Source of the DNA: Rotaria macrura
Lineage: Eukaryota; Rotifera; Eurotatoria; Philodinida; Philodinidae
Assembly: GCA_900239685.1 (NCBI GenBank)
Contig: OENT01000361.1
Coordinates: forward strand, 1-64,000
DNA: 64,000 nucleotides
Direction: 5' to 3'
The notes below the pieces were generated by a model that was not told the DNA's origin, did not search any database, and saw nothing but the letters and a program-made list of their open reading frames with translations. How positions within the stretch are numbered: position 1 is the first letter of the stretch; each line of letters opens with the position of its first letter. Below are positions 37,358 to 47,154 of this stretch, in pieces. A program made the translations under genes and the position numbers.

Positions 37358-38274
37358 ATGATACAAACATCAGTGACCATGCTGATTACTGCAGCTGCTT
37401 TGTTTTTAAGCTCGCTGCATCATACCAATGGTGAGTTTACAATCTTATTTGTCTTTCTGGCTTAAACTAGAAATGTTCGTTTTTCTGATCTTCAAGTACA
37501 AATGGTAAGCGGATGTGTAGAAATACCGACAACAAAGGATACAACAAAAGCAACGTCAACAATGAAGATGGACACACGACCGTCGGGTACGAATAGACCA
37601 ACAACAGCCGCAGCAACACGATCGGCTCCGCCAACTATTGGTCTAACGACAGCATCGACACGAACCACAATAAAACAGTCACTTTCAACATCGCAACGGG
37701 CTCCAGCAACAACAAGCACAGCTGCAACGAGTACTCCATCTGTTTCCTGCTTCAGCGTTTTTCAAACACAGTCCCTCACTCAAACCAATATTCATCGAGC
37801 GTATCACTGTGCACCAGCTTTGATTCTGAATGCAACACTTAATAGTATTGCTCAAAATTATTCAGAAAAACTTGCTGCTACCAACACTTTCGTTCACAGT
37901 GGAAATGGCTATGGAGAGAACCTATGGGCTACTATGTCCTCTGGAGTGATCAACATCACGACGATAAATGGTAGATGATGGTTTTTATTTTCGAATTCAT
38001 TACTGACGCAATGTTTCATTTTTGAATAGGTTCTAGTCCGGTGAATGCATGGTATAATGAAGTGAGTGCATACAATTGGACTTCGCCTGGTTTTACTTCA
38101 GGAACAGGCCATTTCACACAGCTAGTCTGGATTTCCACCACTCAGTTTGGCATCGGCATTGCTTGTACAAGTACAAAGAAGACATGCTACGTCACCGCAA
38201 ATTACTGGCCCCCGGGCAATTATATCGGCCAATTTGCGGCAAACGTGAAAAGAGGACCACCACCATGTTCATAA
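37358..38274 (+). CDS. Secreted CAP (SCP/PR-1) protein with Thr/Ser-rich linker
   Basis: Exons 37358-37430, 37497-37970 and 38030-38274. The introns are 66 and 59 bp, phases 1 and 1. The product is 263 aa. A signal peptide (about residues 1-24, core LITAAALFLSSL) leads into a Thr/Ser/Pro-rich linker of about 75 residues that looks O-glycosylated. The CAP domain follows: HRAYHCAPALILN, HSGNGYGENLW, the CAP1 motif GHFTQLVW and the CAP2-like YVTANYWPPGN. It resembles the GAPR-1/PR-1 group. CAP proteins are extracellular and often bind sterols or act in defence; catalysis is not established for the family. The GHFTQ histidine and the GEN glutamate of the central cavity are present. Poly(A) signal AATAAA at 38335-38340. 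All splice sites are GT-AG (GTGAGT and GTAGAT donors). Confidence 0.9.
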
Positions 38275-39421
38275 GATGCTAAGAACTAATTGTTTTGCTT
38301 ATACTACATTACATAACATTATTTATTTTTCTTCAATAAAATAATTATTCTTCCATACTGACACTGTTTTTTGCTCTTATCCTTGAAAAATTCCAGCACT
38401 TCTCAAAATGATAACTTCTAAAATCTCAATACCACAAGTAGCTTGCTGAAACTGAAAGATTTCAAATTTTAGAAGCGACTTAAGATTGTTCGCCAGTTTC
38501 TTCAATTCGAGTTCAATTGATCCCTAGATTCAAAGTCTGATTATAGGCTGCGAATTAAAGCACTTCTCAATGCTTCTCTATTTTACTGCAGTCACTCAGG
38601 GAGTTTTTCGCTGATGAGTTAAAATTATATGTGAATGCTAATTTTTCATCTGCGTACCTCCGAATCGTAATGGAGCCAAACAAGAACCACTGAGAAAAGA
38701 TAAGCGCATCGGAAAAACTCTGTTTTCAAAAACTTGTCGCATGGTTTTTATTCCTTGAATTTATTAATCGTGTCCTACTTGAACTTTTAGTTTAGGCTTT
38801 CTTGCACAATGTAACAGAAAAGGTAATTCAAATTAGCTTTTTGTAACAAGAAGACTACACTGTTAATGTCAGCAAGAAGCGTATTTTCAATATGAAGCCA
38901 GATGTATTGTTTAACCTTCCAATGTCGGCGCTTTCATACATCGTTGAATTTGATCTGTGACAGAAATGAAGTTCTAAATGCATGCATCACTGACTTTCTT
39001 GAACGCATTTAGACAACAATCTTCGTATTGGTGATGCCAGGGGTAGATGGAGCCCCCCCCCCTCGCAGAATTTGATAGCTCTATAAAGAGAACATTCTGT
39101 GTGGGTTAGAATGACCTCTACCAATTATGAGTCTATTCTGAGCTGAAATGCTGGTGCTGTTATTAAATACTAGTGTTCGAAAATCGATTAGAGCAAACGT
39201 ATACGGATGAATGCAGATTTTTATTTAAAAACATGTTGGTACATGCATGTCCTATGATGCCGCGAACCATGTTTAATGATCGAAGAGAACTATATGTTTT
39301 AGAGGAAATTTTATCTAATAGACAGAGCTGACAAAAGCGTTTTGTAATGATGCTTCTCCTTGCCTATCAATTTTTCACAAGTCCATTCGAGTATATGGTT
39401 TCTTCCTATGGTAACTGATGT
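38275..39421. other. Intergenic, no gene seen
   Basis: AT-rich apart from a run of ten C at 39053-39062. This follows CAGGGGTAGATGGAG and might be the end of an old element, but no partner end was found. Confidence 0.4.
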
Positions 39422-39429
39422 GTTGTTAC
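39422..39429. repeat. Target site duplication, left
   Basis: GTTGTTAC, identical to 40931-40938. Confidence 0.85.
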
Positions 39430-40930
39430 CAGAGATCCGAAAATCGCCGAGTTTACTCGCCTCGCCTCGCACCGCCACGAGGCGAGGCGAGTCGGTATTT
39501 TCTAAACCGCGGCGAGCACGAGTTGACTTTTTAAATCGCCGAGTCGACTCGCCTATACTTAGAATGTTATTTTTGATGAATAAATGGCAAATCTTTAAGG
39601 ATATCTTTCGCTTTAATGCAGCTCTTTATAAGCGTTTCAATTTGCAGTGAAGTTCATCAGATCGGGGCAATAACTTAGTGTGCAGGGTGTCACAACGATC
39701 AGCTTAACATAGAAAACTGTACATCTCTACAGAGTGATGAACAAATTATCTGATATTTTTCGTGACGGTAGAGGATACTTCCAAGCTTCTATTCAAGTGG
39801 TAGCCGCTTATTAACACACTTGAAAGCTATCATCATCTACTTGAACACGAAGTTTGACCTTTTCCAACACACTTGTATCAGTCGTCAACCACAAAAAATA
39901 GAAATGTATCGCAAAGTTTATTCGCAAATTCCATTTTTTAGAGATTTTTATACTGATCATTTTGGTTAAAAANTATCTGAGTCATAGTACTAGAAAATGT
40001 CGTTTGCTTTGACCAACACTATTTGCTGTTCTCCAGTATTTTGACTCAGGAAACACATTTTCTTGATGAACATGAAACATCTGTTGACCAAAATGATCAG
40101 CAAATAAGACCTCTAAAAATATGATTCTTCAGTAAGTTCTGGAATAGCGTTGCTAATTTGTTCATTGCCCAGAGGAGTACTTTATCAAACTTCAACTAAA
40201 GTCACTGGTGTTTTCAGATCTTTTCAGTGCAAACAGGTTTTAAAGAATTGTGCGAAGTTAGATAAAATAGAGAAAACTCAAGGATTCAAATAAAGTATTA
40301 CATAATTTTGAAAATCTAAGAACAGGGAATTTGCATCCGATTATAGAAACTCCAAATTTATAGTTTATCTTTTGCATATATATGTGAATTTTTATCTTTT
40401 AAATTAGTGATAATAAGTCTAATTGATGCTATTAAACCTTTTAATGATGAATAAAAACTTTGAAGTATCTCTACCATCAGAAAAAAAGATTAGTTCATTT
40501 GATCAAAATCCTGTGCACCTATGCAGTTTTCTTTTTGCTAGATGATCTTTAGCACACTCCGGATTCACGTATATTTAATTATTCAGTCTAGTCCAACACT
40601 ATTGCACGGATGTAGTTTTCAGAGCATTGCTTGTACGCTCAGTAAAAAAATGAACGATCTTTATTTATTTGATTATCATTAATATGTTTGTTCTTTTAAC
40701 TAATTTAAATGTATAAAATGTTCTTTATTTGATTGTATAAAATAAAAAGATAGTGATTGTTATGGGGGGTTGAAAAAATACCTAAAAATAACTATTTTAT
40801 TATTAACTCTAGGCGAGGCGAGGCGAGGCGGTGACGAGTCGGAGTCTGAGAAGGCGAGGCAACAATGAGCAACTCGCCCGCATGACGAGGCGGTGACGAG
40901 TCGCTTTTTTGATTGACTCGCGGATCTCTG
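39430..40930. mobile_element. Non-autonomous hAT-type transposon, 1501 bp
   Basis: Perfect 10-bp terminal inverted repeats (CAGAGATCCG at 39430-39439, CGGATCTCTG at 40921-40930) are flanked by a perfect 8-bp target duplication GTTGTTAC (39422-39429 and 40931-40938). Eight-base duplications and CAGRG-type ends are the hAT pattern. Both subterminal regions (about 39445-39545 and 40812-40915) are GC-rich arrays of GGCGAG/CTCGCC and GACGAGTCG units, unlike the AT-rich interior. No transposase frame is present. One base is unknown (39973). An intact duplication suggests a fairly recent insertion. Confidence 0.85.
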
Positions 40931-40938
40931 GTTGTTAC
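40931..40938. repeat. Target site duplication, right
   Basis: GTTGTTAC, identical to 39422-39429. Confidence 0.85.
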
Positions 40939-41271
40939 ATATGTTCTGTAGTTAGTAAAGATAGAATGAAACGAAGAAAGTTCAATTAAGACCCAAATCC
41001 AACAGAGTCAAGTTTGGTGATTCTTAGTTGAGATGCTGTTGTCGTATTGGATTAGCATTTAGTGTAATTTTTATTAGATTTTGATTTTTGAAGCTGATAG
41101 CAGACAAACATGTTTTCAATTCAGTTGGATATTGGTATCAGTTTCGCTTTGAATTCACCTAAGCAAGAACAACAGACGGAAGCATATCTCCAAGAAAGGA
41201 TTTTTCATTGAACATAGCCGAAGAAGAAGTGTGATCACTTTGCAAATTTTCAAGGAATAAGAACTGCCGTT

Positions 41272-41449
41272 TAGAGTACTGCAAGGGTATGAATTTCGTT
41301 ACCCTACCCTACCCTACAATTTTTTTTCGTACCCTAGCCCTACCCTACCCTACGAGAGTCGTACCCTAGCCCTACCCTACGAGAGTCGTACCCTAGCCCT
41401 ACCCTATCCTAGGGTAGGGTATAGGTTAGGGTAGGGCTGCAGGTCTCTA
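41272..41449. mobile_element. 178-bp hAT-type MITE built of CCCTA repeats
   Basis: Ends TAGAGTACTGCA (left) and the complement of TAGAGACCTGCA (right) match at 10 of 12 positions. They are flanked by a perfect 8-bp duplication CTGCCGTT (41264-41271 and 41450-41457). The interior is mostly TACCCTA and CCTAGCCCTA units, with GTACCCTAGCCCTACCCTAC repeated around a short GAGAGTC spacer. The right third turns into the reverse complement (AGGGTAGGGT), giving a hairpin. No coding capacity. Confidence 0.8.
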
Positions 41450-41457
41450 CTGCCGTT

Positions 41458-42874
41458 TTCTTTTTTTCTGGCGGTAGCAAGCCAGAATCATGCATATTAG
41501 TCTACGTGTAGGATGAATGTCCCAAGAGAAGAGCTTACCTAAGAATCTGTCTATTTTGAATGGATTCAAAAGAATTCGGTGACCTTATTTTGTTCTACTC
41601 ATGCCCAAATAGGCCGATTTTCAACATATTTCTATTTTCTGTGAACTTCTATGAGTGCCATTACTTTACATATGAGAATGCATTCAATAAGCTATCAATT
41701 CAGATGTCTACATGCACGCAGAATGAGGGAAAGCTTCCGAAGTCATTCATACTTGAAGTAAAGTAGAATGCACTGTGATACTCTTTTTTATTGTGAAGTT
41801 TATAATGGAAGAAGTTTTCGAACACGTCTGCTTGATTTTACAAAAGTTTTAAAAACCTAGCACCAATATGCATTGGAATCTAGCGCGATTCTTGTGTTGA
41901 TGCTCCATCTCTATCGTTAAAATAAACAGTGTCATATATTATCAAGTTTGAAGATGAACCCCCATCTTTCTTTGAATATGTCGTATCTTCTGCGGAAGAC
42001 GTTTGTGAATTTCCAAATTTCGGACTATGTCACTCGGCTGTTATTTAGACATCTTTTATTGAGCACACTAAACTATTGACAGACGTGTATGTCTGATTTT
42101 GTATTACTATACTAATTTAGTAGACTGTCAAGGGAAGTACACATAGCGATTTATAATTTCAAAATTTTCAATAGTAACCCTTGTCATTTTGTTTTCTAGA
42201 CAAACCTATAAATAAACTAGATATTATTTGAATTGTACACATGTCTTTTGAAATAACGATATTGATTTGTCTTTATTGCTCTTTATAATAAAAAAAGAAA
42301 GAACGAAAGAATGTAAAGCCTCTAGATTTATGCAACCACTATAAGGGTAAGAGTAGGTGGAGATGGGTCTGACCATGGTTGAATATGTAACTAGCTATTT
42401 ATATGGCTTCATCGTTCAACCAGATGCACAATGTCTCTTAAACCCTTCGTGTGATCTCAAATTTGAGCTAAATAGGTGGTAAAATTCTAGCCCTATCCTG
42501 ACGTATACAGCACACTGTCATTTACACTTAACATTATAGTTTCAGAAGTTGTTCTAATTGTCTCATAAAATACAGAGTAGCATGACTTGTAAATTGATTC
42601 ATGACTATAATACATGCGATTACTTTACAAAAATGCGGTAGATTTTTTGTACTTTTCGTTTCTTTCTTCTGTGTTGTGCATGAATGCTTTCTCATCGTCA
42701 CTTTTTATCCGTACATTAATGCTTCGACGAAAAATAGATGTTGTTATTTAAGCAATAGAAAAAAATGTAACGAAACCTATATAGAGTCACATGCAAAATA
42801 AATGGTGATAGTCGTATTATTATTTCGTTTAGTATTGAAGACATAATTACTTCAATTTATTAGTTAAACACAGT
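41458..42874. other. Intergenic, no supported gene
   Basis: AT-rich DNA between the small MITE and the candidate first exon of the ART-TPR gene. Short frames at 41560 and 42601 have an ATG but no family or splice support. Confidence 0.4.
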
Positions 42875-42958
42875 ATGGATAGTAATGAACAAAAATTAAC
42901 GAAAAATACTACCAGAGGCGGAAAGATCAAAGATAAGTCCATATCGCAAGAGATCACT
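42875..42958 (+). CDS. Candidate first exon of the ART-TPR gene
   Basis: An ATG opens 28 codons (MDSNEQKLTKNT and onward) that end exactly at a consensus GTAAGT donor, phase 0. The ART-TPR exon at 44233 begins with a strong acceptor, also phase 0, so the two can join across a 1274-bp intron. An alternative is splicing to 42997 (CACAG acceptor), which gives a 44-aa peptide. The intron would be far longer than others in the window, so confidence is limited. Confidence 0.35.
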
Positions 42959-44232
42959 GTAAGTATAAATGTGAGATTTCTGATAAACGTTCACAGGAAT
43001 GCATACTAAAACTCGATTCGAAGATGTCGATTGCAAAAACTACATGAAAACGTAGCTCACACAACAGATTACTGAATAGACTGTGCATGATTTCAGGTCG
43101 AAGCAGATTTTACTTGCTATAGTAGAAACTAAGCGTTTTCAAATAGACCTATCTGAGAGTTTAAGCATAACGTATGGATGGTGGGATCAGAAACGCAATG
43201 ATTGATTTAGACAACAATGAGAGAATAATACTATTGAGGCATCAACGCACTTTTGATGGAATTAAAACTGAATATCTTAAGTCGATGTCTTAAAATAAAT
43301 GCTTAGTTTTGAGAATTTCTGAATAAATTGCAAAAATCTTGATGACAAGAACTTAATCGATTTCGATCGTTGTTGATTATTCGTTATTTAGATGTTCTTC
43401 ATTAGATTATGCATAAACTGTCCTTTACGTATTCTACACCAAAGTTAAGTTGTTAGACATTTTAAGATTAGACAATCATTCCTGAAAATGCGCTCGTCTC
43501 ACATACAAAAATCAAGAATTTTGTGTGAATTGGTTTGAAGTGATTGAATTCGTGCTACGATATTATATTCTGGATTTCGAAGGGGAATTTTTAAATGGGA
43601 AGGGGCAGATTCTCGGTTCCATTGTTTTATGATTCAATCCTCGATCAGCTATAAATGCTGCAAAATGAAAACTGAGAGAAACCTTACACAGTATGGTTTT
43701 GAACATTTCATAAAATTATGTATTGATTCAAATCCGTTGCTTTTGAGCAGCTAATTCACATTGAAATCATCTCTATCGCCGTCTCAATGTTCATAGTATG
43801 CATATAAACTGCATGACACCATCACCTTGCAAGATCAGTTTTCTCTGATTTTTTTCTAGCCGAAAGCATTTAAAAAATGATCATAATCTAAAATTATTCA
43901 GAACCAGAGCTGCTTCGATTGTAATTGCTGGGCTGCGTTTTATCTAAACAATGCTAAAGTTTTGTTGAGTATGTCTGAATTCTGTGAACTTACTATATCG
44001 AGAACGTAGGTAATTAATTTATTTGAAACAATAATCACTCAAAATAGATATGGGCACGTTTAGAATTCATTTATTTCTAGTAAATGATAAATATGTCTCA
44101 TGAGCTTTCAAGATGAAATAGCTAAATAGTATGTGCTATGCAACGCCTACTGAAACTTTGACGAAAATTTTGCAGACTTTCACACTATATATATGTATGA
44201 ATGCACTATTGTGGCAATTTTCTTTTTTGTAG

Positions 44233-47154
44233 CATGCGACCACTGATAGATTACTGTCGCAGTCTAATAATAGGCGATGTCTCATGGAAAATTATTTACT
44301 AGTATGGTTGGATCCTAACATCGATGAATCGCAATCAGATACTTTTGATTCACTTGCTAAACTACAATGTATTGTTAATACCATCAATGTATACACCGAC
44401 AGTGATGAATGTGCCAAATATCTCACAGAAATTCAGGATGCGAAGATCTTCATGATTGTCTCTAGTGACTTGGTTCAATCTTTTGTTCCACTCGTACACG
44501 AATTAACTCAATTAGATTCCATCTTCGTCTTTGATCAGAATACGGCTCACCGTGAACATCGGATAACTGAATGGTTCAAAGTGAAGGGTGTTTTCACTCG
44601 AATAGATCTTATATGTGATAGTCTACGACAAGCAGCATATTTAATTGATCAGAATTCTGTATCCATGAGCTTTATATCAACTGATGAAATACCATCGCAT
44701 CAAGATCTTATTCAACTTGATCCAACATTTTTGTATACCCAGCTACTAAAAGAGATTTTACTAGAAATAAACTTTGATGACTCACAATACATCGAAGAGT
44801 TCGTGAGCTTCTCTCGTAGTCGATGCGTCAACAACGCAGCTGAGTTGAATAAGATCGAACAATTCGAACATGACTATCGCGATCATACACCCATCTGGTG
44901 GTACACATTCGAATGCTCTTTTCTCTATCGAACACTCAATCGAGCATTAGGTCATCTCGAAGTGGACACTCTTTTGAAGATGGGCTTCTTCATTCATGAT
45001 CTCCATCAACACATCGTGCAACTTCATAAAAAGCAACAATTGCATGGGCAGAACTCTACGAGCCCATTTTTCGTCTATCGTGGACAGGGTTTGTCCAAAG
45101 AAGATTTCGACAAGCTGAAGACCTCTAGAGGTGGGTTAATATCATTCAATAATTTTCTTTCTACTAGTCAAGCACCAACGGTTGCCTTGGAATTTGTTGA
45201 ACGTGTACGTGATAAACCTGAAAAAGTTCCCGTAATGTTTATCTTGCGCATCGATCCAACAACGACATTGTCCACCACTACTCCGTTCGCCCTTATCGAT
45301 CAAGTCAGTTGCTTTCAAGCCGAACGAGAAATACTATTCTCAACGAATAGTGTCTTTCGTATTGGTGAAATCAAAGAAATCGACTACCATAATCAAGGCT
45401 TGTGGCAAGTATATCTGACACTTGTCAGCAGTGACAGTGATCCACAGTTTGCTGCACTTATCAATAGTCTGCGAGCAGACAATACAGGCTCAACAGGGTG
45501 GACCCGTTTAGGACAACTGTTGATTAAACTCAGTAAATACGATAAAGCAGCAGACCTCTATAAAACATTAATTCAAACAACTACTGATGAGAAATGGAAT
45601 GCTCATTACTATTACATGCTCGGATTGGCTGTGTTTGGACAAGGCGAATATCAAGATGCGATCTCATTCTATGAGAAAGCCGTTGAAGTCTTCCAACAGG
45701 ATGTTCCTCCGAACGATACAGATTTGGCTTCTTCTTATAATAATATCGGTTTAGTATATGCAACCATAGGTGATTATCCCAAAGCACTAACATTTTACGA
45801 AAAAGCTCTAGAAAAAGAGCAACTATTGCTTCCACCCAATCATCATAATTTGACTTCTACGTACAACAACATCGGTTTGATACATTTCAATATGTCAGAT
45901 TATATGAAAGCTCTTTCATTTTACGAAAAAACAGTTGAGATCCAGAAAAAATCACTGCCAATTTACCATCCTGACTTAGCGACGTCGTATAAATGCATAG
46001 CTATGGTGTATAATACAATGGGTGATTTTAAGAAATCAATAGAATATTATGACAAAACAATTGACATACAGAAAAAATCGCTGCCTCAAAATCATCCAGA
46101 CACGGCTACGTCGTATGACAATATTGGAGAGGTCTACAGAAGCATGGGGGATTATTTGAAAGCGCTTTCATGTTGTGAACAGGCACTTGAAATGAAAATA
46201 AAATATCTCTCTCCGAACGATCCAGAATTATCTTCCTCTTACAACAACATCGCCAATGTATACTTGACCGTGGGTAATCATGCGAAGGCACTTTCATTTT
46301 ATGTGAAAGCAATGGAAATTAAAAAGAAATACTTTCCATTCAATCATCCGGATATCGCTGCTGCGTATATGAATATGGGCAATGTTCACTGTGGTATGAA
46401 TGACTATTCAGCAGCTATTTCATGTTTTGAAAAATCAATTGAGATTCAAGAACAACTTCCTTCGATTAATCATCGTGATCGTATTTTAGGTTACTACAAT
46501 ATTGGCGCTCTGTATCATAACATGGGAAATAACACAGGGGCGCTATCATATCTTCAACGTTGTCTGGAATTTCAGGATGCATCGCTAGAAGATGACAAGT
46601 CGATTTATTCTTTCCCATACCATTGTTTAGGACGAGTATATCAAAGTATGAATGATTTCACAGGTGCATTGAAGTTTTATCAAAAATCACTTGAAATCCG
46701 TGAACAGACGCTACCTCCACAACATCCCGATCTAGCCACTGCGTACAGTAGCATCGCTGATATATATCGACTGCTTTGTCAATACGAAACATCTGTTTCC
46801 TTTCATCGGAGAGCTCTCGACATTCAAGAAAATGTGACATGTAATGAACTAGATAAAGCAACGACATATCACAGTCTCGGGGAAACCTTTCGAGAGATGA
46901 GAGACTACCAATCTGCAGTGCAGTATTATGAGAAGGCATTGAAAATTCGTGAAATGTTGCTTTCACAGCAGCATCTTGATTTAGCTGTAATACATCATAG
47001 CTTGGCTCAAATCTACAGCATCACACAAGACTGTGTTTTAGCAAAAGAACATGCAAAACTAGCCATCGAAATTGCTGAACATAATTTACCTGAAAAACAT
47101 CCTAATCTATGCAGCTACCGACAGACCCTTGCAAATATCCAAGGACAATGCTGA
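44233..47154 (+). CDS. NAD-arginine ADP-ribosyltransferase-like protein with TPRs
   Basis: The ATG at 44284 gives 956 aa. The frame is open back to a strong acceptor (TTTTTTGTAG, 44223-44232) and the 17 extra codons (including SQSNNRR) look coding, so the true start is probably in an upstream exon. Numbered from 44284: residues 1-130 are an N-terminal domain (ENYLLVWLDPNI, KVKGVFTRI) that I recall from many bdelloid proteins. Residues about 200-395 are an R-S-E type ART domain with R266 (VYRGQG), S293-T294-S295, and E347-R348-E349 (an ExE motif). From about 405 to the end run about 13 TPRs of 42 residues, kinesin-light-chain type (FYEKALE, NHPDLATSY). The ExE motif predicts transfer of ADP-ribose from NAD to arginine. 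TPRs suggest protein binding. Substrate unknown. No signal peptide is visible, so probably intracellular. Poly(A) signal at 47218-47223. Confidence 0.85.
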   Translation, partial: HATTDRLLSQSNNRRCLMENYLLVWLDPNIDESQSDTFDSLAKLQCIVNTINVYTDSDECAKYLTEIQDAKIFMIVSSDLVQSFVPLVHELTQLDSIFVFDQNTAHREHRITEWFKVKGVFTRIDLICDSLRQAAYLIDQNSVSMSFISTDEIPSHQDLIQLDPTFLYTQLLKEILLEINFDDSQYIEEFVSFSRSRCVNNAAELNKIEQFEHDYRDHTPIWWYTFECSFLYRTLNRALGHLEVDTLLKMGFFIHDLHQHIVQLHKKQQLHGQNSTSPFFVYRGQGLSKEDFDKLKTSRGGLISFNNFLSTSQAPTVALEFVERVRDKPEKVPVMFILRIDPTTTLSTTTPFALIDQVSCFQAEREILFSTNSVFRIGEIKEIDYHNQGLWQVYLTLVSSDSDPQFAALINSLRADNTGSTGWTRLGQLLIKLSKYDKAADLYKTLIQTTTDEKWNAHYYYMLGLAVFGQGEYQDAISFYEKAVEVFQQDVPPNDTDLASSYNNIGLVYATIGDYPKALTFYEKALEKEQLLLPPNHHNLTSTYNNIGLIHFNMSDYMKALSFYEKTVEIQKKSLPIYHPDLATSYKCIAMVYNTMGDFKKSIEYYDKTIDIQKKSLPQNHPDTATSYDNIGEVYRSMGDYLKALSCCEQALEMKIKYLSPNDPELSSSYNNIANVYLTVGNHAKALSFYVKAMEIKKKYFPFNHPDIAAAYMNMGNVHCGMNDYSAAISCFEKSIEIQEQLPSINHRDRILGYYNIGALYHNMGNNTGALSYLQRCLEFQDASLEDDKSIYSFPYHCLGRVYQSMNDFTGALKFYQKSLEIREQTLPPQHPDLATAYSSIADIYRLLCQYETSVSFHRRALDIQENVTCNELDKATTYHSLGETFREMRDYQSAVQYYEKALKIREMLLSQQHLDLAVIHHSLAQIYSITQDCVLAKEHAKLAIEIAEHNLPEKHPNLCSYRQTLANIQGQC
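44234..44302 (+). promoter_or_regulatory. Possible upstream ORF overlapping the ART-TPR ATG
   Basis: If the transcript starts near the acceptor, an out-of-frame ATG at 44234 opens 22 codons and stops at 44302, past the ATG at 44284. It would reduce translation from 44284. If the exon joins an upstream coding exon, this has no meaning. Confidence 0.25.

Noticed and set aside
39053-39062. Run of ten C after CAGGGGTAGATGGAG as a transposon end
   Set aside because: No matching second end or target duplication found.
41289-41440. Interstitial telomere of CCCTA repeats
   Set aside because: The block lies inside an element with inverted ends and an 8-bp target duplication, so it is better read as MITE content.
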